Part shown: positions 51,824 through 62,157 of the stretch, piece by piece
Numbering within the stretch: the stretch's first letter is position 1
Layout of the letters: the number at the start of each line of letters is the position of its first letter
Source: Gliomastix tumulicola
Lineage: Eukaryota; Ascomycota; Sordariomycetes; Hypocreales; Bionectriaceae
DNA length: 64,000 nucleotides
Reading direction: 5' to 3'
Assembly: GCA_001599755.1 (NCBI GenBank)
Contig: BCHX01000005.1
Location: 4,336,409-4,400,408 of the forward strand
Notes under the pieces: generated by a model
Told to the model about the DNA's origin: nothing
Databases searched by the model: none
What the model saw: the letters and a program-made list of their open reading frames with translations, nothing else
Program-made: the position numbers and the translations under genes

Positions 51824-53018
51824 ATGGCAACGGCCATCGAAGACTTCGTCGCGGACTCTCGCTTCAGCCAGTCGCTGGAGCTCCACGGGATTGATGGACG
51901 GGATATATTCCGAGTCGCGTATGCCGACTTTGGCTACCGCAACGAGGCAAACCCGGATCAGGAACGTGTTCTGCTCTACTTTGCTCCTATGCTCGGCAGT
52001 CGCTTCATCTACGTCGCCAAAGACGAGATGGCCAAGAGCCACGGCGTACGAGTCATCTGCATCGATCGGCCTGGTTTTGGGGCTACAGACGCCGTGGACG
52101 TCGCGAAGCGCATCGATGTCACCAGAGGTGAGTGATTACTGATTACTGATTACCACGCAGCTGTTCGTCCGGGTCATCGGCTGACCAGCAGCATCCCCAG
52201 AGATCACCGTCGCCCTGCTCGCACATCTGAACATCAAGCACGTGTACATCGCCTGCCACAGCGGCGGATCCGTGTACGCTCTGGACATGCTGCTTCATCA
52301 CCCGGAGCTCCTCCATCCCGAACATGCCTACCTCGCTATCGGTGCCCCCTGGGCCCATCCAACCAACACCGGCGTGACGCATATGCGCATCGCGAGCGTC
52401 CTTCCACGGATGGCTATCGGTTCCGTCGACAAGATAGCCACCTTCTTCGTGAACGCGCAGCCGGTCCTCGGGCCTACAGTGGGCTTCATCTCCGGCCTCG
52501 GCCAGTACGTGTCTGGCGTGCCGTCAAGCGCTGGGCCAGTCAACCCGGATGACGACGCGGCCATCCGATTCGAGGCCGAGGTGCATGAGAAGCTCTTCGC
52601 GCGCATACACAAGGACGGCCTCGCGGGCACTTCTGATGAAGCTCTCCTGCTCATGAAGCGCGTGGACGACGGGAGCGTCGGGTGGGGGACCTGGGGCAAC
52701 TTTGACACCCTGCTGCCGCAGCTTTCAGATGCTCTGCGATCCGTCGGAAGGAGACTCAGCATCAGAGTGTTCTTCGCCGAGAAGGACTTCTTGATAGGCG
52801 ATGCGGGAACGGCAGGTCCTCGGTGGCTGGAGGAGACCTTCCAGAAGGAAACCCGCGTCGAGGATGCCGTCATCGCGTACAGCAGCTCTGTGGTCAAGGG
52901 AACCGATCACGACACGGCCTGGGAGAGCAGGTTCGGTGTCCCACAGATCGTTTTCAGTGACATATCTCGCAAGGAGGACAGGGCGCCGGATGAGGGTGCT
53001 GCTTCACATGGTGGTTGA
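51824..53018 (+). CDS. Alpha/beta-hydrolase fold protein
   Basis: Two exons (51824-52127, 52192-53018) give 376 aa. The intron (64 nt) contains three copies of gattact. The acceptor at 52191 was chosen because it alone keeps the frame. An oxyanion-type strand (LLYFAPMLGSR), the RPGFGATD turn and the nucleophile elbow ACHSGGS (Ser125) are visible; the catalytic His is probably in GTDHDTAW near the end. The elbow lacks the first Gly of GxSxG (Cys instead), seen in several fungal hydrolases. No signal peptide, so cytosolic. Substrate unknown. It is tail-to-tail with the second MFS gene (93-bp gap). Confidence 0.8.
52134..52153. repeat. GATTACT repeat in the intron of the hydrolase gene
   Basis: Three near-perfect 7-bp units sit immediately after the GTGAGT donor. 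Confidence 0.85.
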
Positions 53019-53111
53019 GTATTATACGGCATCGGCACCAAGAGGGAATGAGGAACTTCAAATTGAGCTATCAAATCTTGAACTCCAAGCGTAGCGAGTT
53101 TGAACCCGACC

Positions 53112-54767
53112 CTACTGCTGCTGCTGGTCCTCGCTATCATATCTACTGACCGTCTTCGTAGCCAAGTCAACCTTGGTCTTGACGAAATCCCTCGCAGCCA
53201 CGTTGTTCTCAAACAGGATATCAATCTCCGCAAACGTACGGTCCTTTGTCTCGGGGACACGGAAGTACGCCCAGGTGAGGCCGATGAGCATGATACCACC
53301 GTAGAAGAAGCCGCTCTTGGCACCCCAGTTCCAGGTAGCACGCTGGATCATGCGCGGCACCAGCTGTCCATAGATGAGGACATTGACGTTGTACGTCGCT
53401 CGCGCCACGGCGACGCTCTTGGTGCGCAGGAAGTTGTTCGGGATCTCGGTGACGATGGTGTATACGATGGGGCCGACGGTGATGAAGAAGAAGAAGTACT
53501 GAACAAGCAGCATGCTGCCAATAGCATACGCGTACTGGGTGTTGGTGACGGTATTACGGATACCGAGACAACCGATGACCAAAGTGGTGACTGCCACGAA
53601 AGTCGTTCCAGTCAGAAGCATAGTACGTCGGCCGAACTTGCGAACCACACTCCACGCAATGATGACGCCGAGGATGGCGAGTCCGTACTGGCCGATGCTG
53701 AAGTCGAACGACCGCTCGGTGGGAACGCCAGCTTGCTGCAGGAAGTAGACGACGTAGGACAGCAGCGGGACGCAGAGTTCCTGGATGACATAGGTGAAGA
53801 CGGTGATCTCGGTGCGGCGCAGGTTCTTGGGGTTGACCATGTCGATGTAGCGGCTGTGGCCTGACTGCTCACGCTCCAGGTTGACCGTGAACTCGATCAT
53901 CTGGAGCGTGCTGTGGACTTCCTCGTCGACCGGGTTGGTTCGGAGACGGCGCAGAGCACGCTCGGCGTCAGCACTCCGGTTCTTCCGGACAAGCCACCAC
54001 GGCGAGTCCGGGGCGAAGTAAGTGCCAATGGCAAGTGGGATGGGGAGAATCCACTGCATCGCGAAGGGGATTCGGTATGCCCATTGGCCCTCCATGGAGA
54101 GGAAGCCTCGGAGAGTCGCCGTGCCGACAAGATATCCGATCGACCAGCACATGGAAACGCACATGGTGAGATAGGGCCTGAGCACGGTGGGACAGACCTC
54201 GGCCGCGTACGTCGTTGTGACGGTCTGGAACGCTCCCCAGGGAATACCTAGAAGGATACCAGCTCCGAGGTACATCCAGATGTTCGTCGCGAAGAACTGG
54301 AGGAATATGAAGCACATCATGAGAAGCAGGCAGCTCAGCATGACGGCGCGGTAGCCGAACCGGTCGGCGAGGTAGCCGTTGAGGAGCAGGCCGATGATCT
54401 GGCCCACGTTGACGCAGTTTCCAATGGCAGCCTGCTGGCTGGCCGGCACCTGGTAGTCGCCCTCAGCCGTGAGCTGTCCGTAGCGTCTCTGGAAGGCAGG
54501 GAAGGCGAAGAAGGCCGTGATGAACGCCTTGTCGAAGCCCTCCATGATGAGCGCCGAGGAGAACATGACAGACCATGCGCACGCCTTGGGGTACTTCTTC
54601 AACCCTTCCAGCAGACCCATGCTGTGCTCCTGGGCCGTGGCATCCTGAGCACCCCTGAGGGTCTCATCGGAGCTGTCGCCCTTCTCGGCATCGAGTTCTT
54701 TGTTGTACTCATCTTCGAGGACCTGGGCGGACTTGGGGTCCTCCTTGTTCTCGCGATGTTCGGCCAT
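53112..54767 (-). CDS. MFS sugar transporter, divergent partner of the polysaccharide lyase
   Basis: Single exon, 551 aa, twelve membrane segments. Sugar-porter signatures are MEGFDKAFITAFFAF in TM1, NGYLADRFGYR after TM2, GIPWGAFQTVTTTYAAEVCP in TM4-5, APDSPWWLVRKNR after TM6, EIPNNFLRTKS after TM10 and FRVPETKDRTFAEIDILF at the end. It belongs to the same broad maltose/oligosaccharide permease group as 45838-47608 but differs along its whole length and has no introns. Its 5' end faces the PcRGLX/YetA-like lyase gene across 605 bp, suggesting co-regulation and a role importing the lyase's oligosaccharide substrate. A TATA-like element lies about 140 bp upstream of the start. Confidence 0.9.
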   Translation of the reverse strand: MAEHRENKEDPKSAQVLEDEYNKELDAEKGDSSDETLRGAQDATAQEHSMGLLEGLKKYPKACAWSVMFSSALIMEGFDKAFITAFFAFPAFQRRYGQLTAEGDYQVPASQQAAIGNCVNVGQIIGLLLNGYLADRFGYRAVMLSCLLLMMCFIFLQFFATNIWMYLGAGILLGIPWGAFQTVTTTYAAEVCPTVLRPYLTMCVSMCWSIGYLVGTATLRGFLSMEGQWAYRIPFAMQWILPIPLAIGTYFAPDSPWWLVRKNRSADAERALRRLRTNPVDEEVHSTLQMIEFTVNLEREQSGHSRYIDMVNPKNLRRTEITVFTYVIQELCVPLLSYVVYFLQQAGVPTERSFDFSIGQYGLAILGVIIAWSVVRKFGRRTMLLTGTTFVAVTTLVIGCLGIRNTVTNTQYAYAIGSMLLVQYFFFFITVGPIVYTIVTEIPNNFLRTKSVAVARATYNVNVLIYGQLVPRMIQRATWNWGAKSGFFYGGIMLIGLTWAYFRVPETKDRTFAEIDILFENNVAARDFVKTKVDLATKTVSRYDSEDQQQQ

Positions 54768-55372
54768 GGCTTTTTCCTGTGTTCAAGCAGGGCACGATGC
54801 TGGGTTTCGCGGGCTCCTCGGAGGGAAGAACGGGAGGAAGAAGTGAGAGATAAAAGGAACAGCAGGTTGCTGCAGGAGTCAGCAATATCCTGGCGGGGGG
54901 TCCAATATATAAATTGTGATCACGCAGCCTGCAGATAAACAACGCCTGTTATCGCACAATATCCCTGTGCCGCGGGCTTTTTGCTCACACCACCCTCGCC
55001 ATATCGGCAGAGCTCGGTGCCAGCTGCCCAAAGCGACCGAGTACGGCTCGGACTTGTTCTCCAAAAAGACGAGAGAACCCCATACCCCGGCATCCACGGC
55101 TGGGGGTAGTGCGGGGAGAAGACGCAAGGGAATTGGTGGAGAAATTTCGCCGAGGACGCGACGAGCATGGTTTCTCCTCACCAAGTCTCGGCCTTGGATG
55201 GAGTACGGCGCAACGGAGGTGGATCGAGGGGGGATAGCTCACCGTGAGAGATGATGCTTGGGGGAGACGACGTAGGCATTTCTCCTGTCTTCTCGGCCTG
55301 TTATCCCCTTTCTTTGTGAGAAGTTCCCTCTCTCACTGCCCTGGAACCAACACAAAGTCAGAGACTATTACC
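54768..55372. promoter_or_regulatory. Shared bidirectional promoter of the transporter/lyase pair
   Basis: 605 bp between two divergent start codons. A minus-strand TATATA element lies at about 54903-54914. At 55037-55051 an inverted repeat CCGAG-N5-CTCGG includes CCG-N9-CGG, the kind of half-site pair bound by Zn2Cys6 regulators. Co-regulation is inferred from layout only. Confidence 0.4.
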
Positions 55373-58036
55373 ATGACTACAGCAATTGTGCACTGGCTCT
55401 CTCCCCGGAACCCCCAGTCCCCAGGGGTTGGCACCTCGTTCGGGGTGCCCTGGCCGAAAGGCATCTACACGACCGGACAGAGATTTTCCATCCGAGGCGA
55501 GAACGATACCAGTTCCTACCCGCTCGACTCTCGCGAGATCGCGTTCTGGCCTGACGGCTCGCTCAAATGGACAGTTCATTCAATCAGCGGCCAAATCACT
55601 ACTCTCAGCGTCGACAGATATTTCATCACAGGCACTGAGACCACCAGCACGTACACCGAAGGCGTTTCTGTCACCCAGGACCAAGGAATCATCTCGATTT
55701 CTACAAGATCTGGCTTACAGGTGACCTTCTCGTCCCAAAGCGACACCCTCTTCAGCAATGTGTCCTTAACAGGTCGCTCGTTATGCACGGGCGCAACCAT
55801 CATCGCCTCCATCAACAAAGCGACGTACTCAACCTCCATCACGAGCAAGACAATCGAGAATTCGACACCCGATCGAGCCGTCGTCAAAGTTTCGGGCATT
55901 CTAGTCCCAGACGATCCTCGAAATGGCACTGCCCATCTCCCATTCGACGCCCGCGTTTACGTATACTCGGATGCTCGCGCAATACGGATCATGCACTCTT
56001 TTATACATGATCTCGACCCCGATGAACCCCTTACATCCCTCGGTCTCCGTTTCTCCGTGCCTTTCCACGATGCCGAGCTCTACAATAGACATGTCCGGCT
56101 GTCCGGGTCATTTGGTGGCGTCCTGCGGGAAGAGGTCCAGGGCTTGTCTGGCCTGCGGTTTGGACCAAAAGTCGAGCACCGACAGAAACAGAACAACGGG
56201 GAGGTGGTTACACTAGATGAAGAGCAGTGGGATACGGGAAAGACTAGGAGCTTGAGCTCCGGTTTGACTTGCATTCCATCCTGGGATGCCTATACTCTTT
56301 CCCAACTATCTTCCGACGGGTTTACCATCAAGAAACGGACAAAGAAGGGATGCTCGTGGGTCAAAGTCAACGGGGGCAGCCGAAGTGACGGTGCTGCCTA
56401 CGTCGGATCAGCAGCCCACGGCGGACTAGCTATTGGTTTAGCTGACTTTTGGGAGCGCTATCCGACACAACTTGATCTGTCTGGTCTGACAAAAGACCAA
56501 GCAGAGGTCACAGTGTGGTCATACTCACCATTAGCCGAACCTTTGGAAACGATGTCCTATCACGATGGTCTAGGCCTGGACACCTACGAAAAGCAGCTTG
56601 AAGCACTCAACGTTACCTATGAAGACTACGAGCCAGGCTTTGCCACGGCCAACGGTATCGGCAGATCCAACGATCTCCTTCTCGGCTTTTTCACGGGGAC
56701 TCCTTCAAACGCGGAGTTCAGCGATTTCGCCGCCACTGTCAGGGATCCTCCACGAATGGTACCAACTGCGGACTATATGCATACCACTGGCGTTTTTCAC
56801 GGATACTGGGCTCCTGATCATCGCCTGCTCGGTATCACTCCCACTACAAAGGAGCTATCTGTCGAGAAGAATCTAAACCTACTGTTCAACTACTACCGCG
56901 GTCAAGTCGAGCAACATCGGTGGTACGGGTTCTTGGACTACGGTGACGTGCAGCACTCGTATGATGCATATCGGCACGCCTGGCGATATGACGTTGGCGG
57001 CTACGCCTGGGACAACTCGGAGCTATCGACGGATCTGTGGCTGTGGCTTTACTTCCTACATACGGGCCGGAAGGACGTTTTCAAAATGGCCGAGGCAATG
57101 ACAAGACACACCTCCGAAGTTGACACGTATCACGCGGGCAGGTTCAAGGGTTTCGGGACAAGACATGGCGTGCAGCATTTCAGCGACAGCTCCAAGCAGC
57201 TGCGGATATCCAACGTCTTCTACAGGCGGATTTACTACTTCCTCACCGGCGACGAGAGAACCGGAGATCTGATAGAGGCGCTCCAATCGTGCCAAGACGC
57301 GCTCTTGACCCTGGACTCACACAGAAAAGTGCAGGAGCACGGCGATATACCAGACGGCTTTGCCATGGCCAACATCGGGCTTGACTGCGGGCCGCTCGCT
57401 GCCTCATGGCTGACAGCGTGGGAGAGGCGTACCGGGGACTGGCAGAAGTCCAGAGACCATCTCGTCAAGATGTTGCAAGGGCTGACAACAAACCTCGCCC
57501 ATGGGATTGGGAATAATGCATGTCTTTTGAATCCACACTCCGGGGAAATACGAGAGTGCCCGCCTCCGACTCCGAGTTGGGCCATCTCACATCTTTCCAT
57601 GCTGTTTGGATTTCCCGAGACCATCACAGAGGTGCTCGACTACGCAGGAAGCGACTACGGGGCGATAGTGACTGCATTCAAGACCAAGACGTGGCTGCCA
57701 TACTGTCGAGCATACAACGCCTCGGCCGATGTGCAGAAAGCCGAGTATGGATTCGAATTTCCTGCCAACGATGGCATGTGGAGGCAGAGCCATGCCACAC
57801 TGACAGCCATCGCCGCTGTTGAAGAGGCCGATGAGAATCTTGGCAAGGCAGCTTGGGAGCAGTTTCTCCTGACAGACGGGTACAGGGAAGATCACGAGTG
57901 GACTGTTATCCAAGCTAAGACATCGGAATACTTCAACAGCGGCGAGGAGGCGCCGTGGGTGCTTACCAACGAGAGCGCACGGTACGGTGTGAGCGCATTG
58001 TTTATGCTCGCCCATGGAAGGAAATATCTGTCATAA
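55373..58036 (+). CDS. PcRGLX/YetA-like polysaccharide lyase (exo-rhamnogalacturonan-lyase-like)
   Basis: Single exon, 887 aa from the first in-frame ATG. The frame is open further upstream, but only from a GTG. By memory of the family the order is an N-terminal RIFT-barrel domain (GVGTSFGVPWPKGIY; AFWPDGSLKWTVH), a central beta-sandwich, and a C-terminal alpha/alpha toroid (YGFLDYGDVQHSYDAYRH; WRYDVGGYAWDNSE; GTRHGVQHFSD). Relatives include the Penicillium exo-acting rhamnogalacturonan lyase PcRGLX; related fungal lyases act on rhamnose-glucuronate units of gum arabic. No signal peptide is present, which points to intracellular cleavage of imported oligosaccharides, consistent with the divergent MFS transporter. 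The exact bond cleaved cannot be told. Confidence 0.8.
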   Translation: MTTAIVHWLSPRNPQSPGVGTSFGVPWPKGIYTTGQRFSIRGENDTSSYPLDSREIAFWPDGSLKWTVHSISGQITTLSVDRYFITGTETTSTYTEGVSVTQDQGIISISTRSGLQVTFSSQSDTLFSNVSLTGRSLCTGATIIASINKATYSTSITSKTIENSTPDRAVVKVSGILVPDDPRNGTAHLPFDARVYVYSDARAIRIMHSFIHDLDPDEPLTSLGLRFSVPFHDAELYNRHVRLSGSFGGVLREEVQGLSGLRFGPKVEHRQKQNNGEVVTLDEEQWDTGKTRSLSSGLTCIPSWDAYTLSQLSSDGFTIKKRTKKGCSWVKVNGGSRSDGAAYVGSAAHGGLAIGLADFWERYPTQLDLSGLTKDQAEVTVWSYSPLAEPLETMSYHDGLGLDTYEKQLEALNVTYEDYEPGFATANGIGRSNDLLLGFFTGTPSNAEFSDFAATVRDPPRMVPTADYMHTTGVFHGYWAPDHRLLGITPTTKELSVEKNLNLLFNYYRGQVEQHRWYGFLDYGDVQHSYDAYRHAWRYDVGGYAWDNSELSTDLWLWLYFLHTGRKDVFKMAEAMTRHTSEVDTYHAGRFKGFGTRHGVQHFSDSSKQLRISNVFYRRIYYFLTGDERTGDLIEALQSCQDALLTLDSHRKVQEHGDIPDGFAMANIGLDCGPLAASWLTAWERRTGDWQKSRDHLVKMLQGLTTNLAHGIGNNACLLNPHSGEIRECPPPTPSWAISHLSMLFGFPETITEVLDYAGSDYGAIVTAFKTKTWLPYCRAYNASADVQKAEYGFEFPANDGMWRQSHATLTAIAAVEEADENLGKAAWEQFLLTDGYREDHEWTVIQAKTSEYFNSGEEAPWVLTNESARYGVSALFMLAHGRKYLS

Positions 58037-58148
58037 AGAATGAACAGTGATTTTGGTCCCTCGGTCATGTCGTTCGTTCTCTTACAACTATATATATAAC
58101 TCGTAATTTATAGGTAGACACTGTTAGGTGCCCTGGCGACGTTTCCTC

Positions 58149-59393
58149 TCATTTAATCCGCTCTTTCATGGTGCTCAGCTCCTTTGCAATCATACGAGCC
58201 CCAAAGACTTGCCAACCATCCCTCATGAACCTGATTCTATCCCTTCCGCCAATGTCAGCGAGTAGAAACTCCAGAGCCCCTACGCCCTGTATGATGACCG
58301 AAAGAGTCAGATTGACGAGAGTCCAAGTGAGAAGTCGTGAAACTTGAAGCAATAGGAGAGGGATGGAAGCGACTATCAGGAAAATCCCTGCCGCCGTGCT
58401 CACTACCGGCGGAACTACGACAGAGACCAGCAATCCTGCGCCTTTCAGAATCGGGACAGTAGCAGTATACGCTCTCATCAGGACCACCGTCATCAACCTT
58501 CCGCACTCTTTTCCAAAGCCCACAGGCCTCTCTGTAGTGCTAAAGAAGGCTGTTTGCACCGGCTTCCCGACGGAAGTGGCAAGTTCATGGCTGGAAGAGA
58601 CCACACGGGCAGCATCCTCCAGGCCAGTTTCGAGAGCTGCAGACCCGAAGCAGAAGAAGCCGACATGTCTCCAGTACTTTGAAGCATAGGCCAATATGTC
58701 ATGCTCGTCATATACAGCCTCAGGTAGACAAGAATAAATCCCGTGAATATGCTACCGCTTATAGCGACCAGGTATAATCCAAGACAAGAAAGAAACATTA
58801 TTGGGATTCTTTTCATCACAGTATCCGCTTGACGCTTGCTTTTATCGATCCAGATCATGAAGATGAGAAAGGCGATAAGAAGATGCAGCATCAGCAGGAG
58901 TTGTGCACCTGGTCGAATATCTTGCCAGTATACCACTGTGGCTTGTTTGAGGAGAGCGCAATGGTACCGAATACTCTCCTCAGCCCAAAAATTGTCAGTA
59001 CAGTCACTGATGCTATGCATAGCCCGGACAAGCTGAGCGTTGAGATGTTGGATAGTGCTTTTGATTGATGGAATGGCTACCGAGATAGCGAATTCCCATG
59101 CATCGTGGAAGAGTTGGCCGAGCGAAGCCTTGGGTGTACAAGACCTCGACATTTTCTCCCAAACTCGTGATGAAACTTGTGATCCAAATCGTGAAAATCA
59201 AGTAACTTTGTAGAACGTATTGCACTATTGCATGAGCGAAGTCGCGCAACGGGTCCATGGATTGAACGCCGGCTGCTAGGGGCACTCTGGCGATCTCAGT
59301 GGCGGATCCGGTTGAATTGGGTACGAGATCCGGTGTCTCGTCGGCCAAGACAGCCAACTGTCGGATGTCATCGTTGATGTGTGGTGCTTGCAT
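58149..59393 (-). CDS. Multi-pass membrane protein of unknown function (exon model tentative)
   Basis: Three overlapping frames each encode hydrophobic, membrane-protein-like sequence in order. The first runs 59393 to about 59160 (start MQAPHINDDIR; helix VLQSYLIFTIWITSF). The second runs about 59150-58730 (WQDIRPGAQLLLMLHLLIAFL; FLSCLGLYLVAISGSIF). The third is 58676-58149 (GLLVSVVVPPVVSTAAGIFL; LLLLQVSRLLTWTLVNL). A 53-nt intron at 58729-58677 joins the second and third in frame. The first junction could not be solved: no standard intron near 59200-59080 fits well, so either an intron with weak signals or a frameshift is present. Alternatively the protein begins at ATG 59152. No known family recognised. 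It is tail-to-tail with the lyase gene. Confidence 0.5.
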
Positions 59394-60111
59394 GAGTTAA
59401 CGAGCTCTTAGGCGGTTGTTTTCCGATGGTGATTGGGCTTATTGAAACGTGTATTGATGCAAATGTGAATGATAATAATATGTATTTAGTAAATGAGCAC
59501 CAGCCGAAATAGACACGCTATTTCCTGGAAATCCCATCCTTAAGTATGCCACTAATATTCTAATATTCTTCTGTGATAAAGCAAGCGTTCGACGTCGTTC
59601 GAGGTAGACTAGAGATATCTAGACTGAGGAGAGAAAGTTTAGCTGTGCAATAGAAGGTTCCAATGAAGCAAGTGATGAAGTATCGCTAAGCAAGATACGC
59701 CAAGGAACACGGCTCGTTGTTCAGTCACATAAAGGAACGCTCTGCCCGGAACAAGGTGGAACAAGCATGGGCAAATTTGAACAATGCTTTGCCTACTTCT
59801 AGTCGGCAAGGAAGGAATAGTGAATATTTTTGGGGCAGGGGCTAATAGTTCGCAGGCTTCAGTTCAAACAAAATAACAATTATTTCTCTCTTTTCTCACT
59901 TGCGAACGATTCAAAAAGCGTTTATAAACGCTCGCCTTCAGCACCGCATACCTCTGAAAAGTCTCGCTTTGCATCAAAGACATGTTAAGGATACGGACTA
60001 AGGCATCCACATTAGCTTAGAACTGATAGCCGAAGACGGTGCAGGCTTCAAAAAGGGCAATGGGGATTGAAGGCAGCACTAACCCATACTCTGGAACGAA
60101 GGTGATGGGAA
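59394..60111. other. AT-rich intergenic, 720 bp
   Basis: Promoter side of the membrane-protein gene and sequence downstream of the truncated TIM-barrel gene. No coding continuation of the latter was found. Confidence 0.5.
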
Positions 60112-60392
60112 CTACAATGCCGTGCACTTGAGACCGACATCGTCGCATAAGTCTTTCACCGCAAGCACGGAGCCAGCAGCCTTAAGGTGGTGCACATTCA
60201 ATTCCACACCAACTGTCATGGGCCATCATGGATCAGTCTAGAAAATTGGGCAACGCGAGGAAAGATCGGGTGACTGAGGTCGCAATTACCGTATCCCTTC
60301 TGCTTTAGTTCTGGGAACCATTTCTTCCAATTTTCCAAGTTCTCGCCTGGCAAGACGCCCCAGGTTGATCGGAAACGCCAGACTTGAGGCAT
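60112..60392 (-). pseudogene. Truncated sugar-phosphate isomerase/epimerase-like (TIM-barrel) gene
   Basis: Minus strand, ATG at 60392. Exon 60392-60290 encodes WGVLPGENLENWKKWFPELK and KGY; a 77-nt intron (GTAATT..GACAG) joins in frame to 60212-60112, giving GVELNVHHLKAAGSVLAVKD and LCDDVGLKCTAL before a TAG. From memory this matches only the first two beta-alpha units of the xylose-isomerase-like TIM-barrel family (about 300 aa). The rest of the barrel is absent from the following 700 bp. The 67-residue product could not form the barrel, so it is called a 3'-truncated remnant, though it keeps a working-looking intron. A splice donor overlapping the stop (TT|GTAGTT) is an alternative. Confidence 0.6.
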
Positions 60393-62157
60393 TCTGAGGA
60401 AGGACCATGCGCGTGTCAAAGCTGAGAATTGCTTTGAAGGTCTTCGGAGGCAAGTTAGATACACGAGTTGAGATGCCCGTATTTATGAGCATACATTCGT
60501 GGGACCAAGTCACTCGCAAGTCCGCAAATGTTCAACAAATGCAAGTCCGGGTAAGCGAGCAACCGGATTATGTAGTAGCACACCGTCGGTTAAGACATCA
60601 TCCCCTTGGCTTTTCGGCATCCTTGGTTCTGTGAGACAGTGAGTAATAATGCCGATAGATCACCGGTCATTTTCCCATTGCCGAATCCCCGAAAAAAAGC
60701 TCTGGTAACTTTGGAGAGGTCACTACCTGATGACGCACAGGGGCAAAAGGGAGCCAGCTACGGGAGATCCCATCCCACTAGGCGAACTCGGGAGGCTGCT
60801 GTGCAACAGATACCATGACCGTGGCAAATACTACCAGAGTATGGACAAGATGGTGACGAAGCCAGCCTGAGAGATCGGATTTGCCTCTTGTTGGTAGATG
60901 AAACCTGGGTTGCTGCTTGCTCATGAAAAGAGCAGACAAGTGGATTGCTGTCACCCTGTGTTCAACAACACTGACCGCAACTCTATGAGTATCTTTTCTA
61001 TTCAGCTGCTTGCAGTGGTACAGGACTCGGTAAGCTTTTACCGACCGCGGCATACCTGACCGGGAGATCGACATCGAAGAGAGCGATCCGAGCATGCAGA
61101 ACAAGCAACGAACACTCCGCGCGTGAGTGCTCGAAAGATTTCCAATCTCTTCTCAATAACGCTGTCACAATGGAGATTGTAAAGACTAAGTCGCAGACAG
61201 CTATTACTGTTCCAGGCGTAAATTTCCAAGGCGCTTATTTGGTCGGTGATGCAAGACGCAGCCTGGGCGAGGTCAACGTGCAGAGCCCCTACAGAGGCCG
61301 CTAAGCCATGCTGACAGCCATTCTAGCGCGTGTGCACACCTGAAAGACGAAAATGTGGGGTCTCATTGTTCTCGGCGGTTCCCAATTTCATCCCTGGGGC
61401 GCGTCCTGGAGCAACGCGTCACGCGGCAGACAGTAAATAAACAATCCATCCATCAACGGTTCTCCCAGTGCCACGCGATAATAAAAGTGCTAGGCAAGCG
61501 GTCAGAATTGAATATGATGCACTCAACATTGGGTTTTGATAATGGACCTGTTGTAGTGGGATTAATGGTTAGAAATTGGCACTTCGAGTGGTGGGACATG
61601 AGCTGGCCCAATGACGAGATTGAAGGTGCTAGGGAAATGGTTCGTGTTATCTATTTCCGGTTGAAAATACACCTAGGGAGTGCTCATATTAGTGTTTTTA
61701 TTATTTAAATATTCTAGAAGTTAATTCCCAATGAAACATATACTTCAGGAGAGTACAATAGATTTTGACCCCAATTCATCGCTCGGAATTCTGATATTGG
61801 TGTCGTGGTGGTCAACTTGTGTAGGGTAGGCGCAACCGAGCAGCACTGCCATCGCCTCTCGAACGATCTGCCTCGTCTCTCTGCCTTGGCTGAGCCTAGC
61901 CCCTGCAGGCGCTTTTTCTCGGACCAACCGAGACACTGGGTTCTGTGTCCCCACAGCGAGTGGCTCAGAATATAAAGATCATGCATTCTGCTCTTCTTTT
62001 ACCTGTAGGACATATGGTCAGAACGCCGAGCGGCCTGCAATAGTTGATACTGTCCCTCTGAGCCGCCGTTATACACTCGCACTCTGCACTTTTTCATCCA
62101 TATTCGCCTAATTCACCACATAGCACTTCATGTGCTTCTGTCTTTCCTCCTGCCGCC
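60393..62157. other. Gene-poor, AT-rich interval, 1.77 kb
   Basis: No supported gene. Short open frames on both strands show no domains. The right end is the promoter of the HET gene. Confidence 0.5.

Noticed and set aside
55244..55372. N-terminal extension of the polysaccharide lyase
   Set aside because: The frame is open but starts with GTG and has no ATG before 55373; a hydrophobic stretch there might look like a signal peptide but lacks a start.
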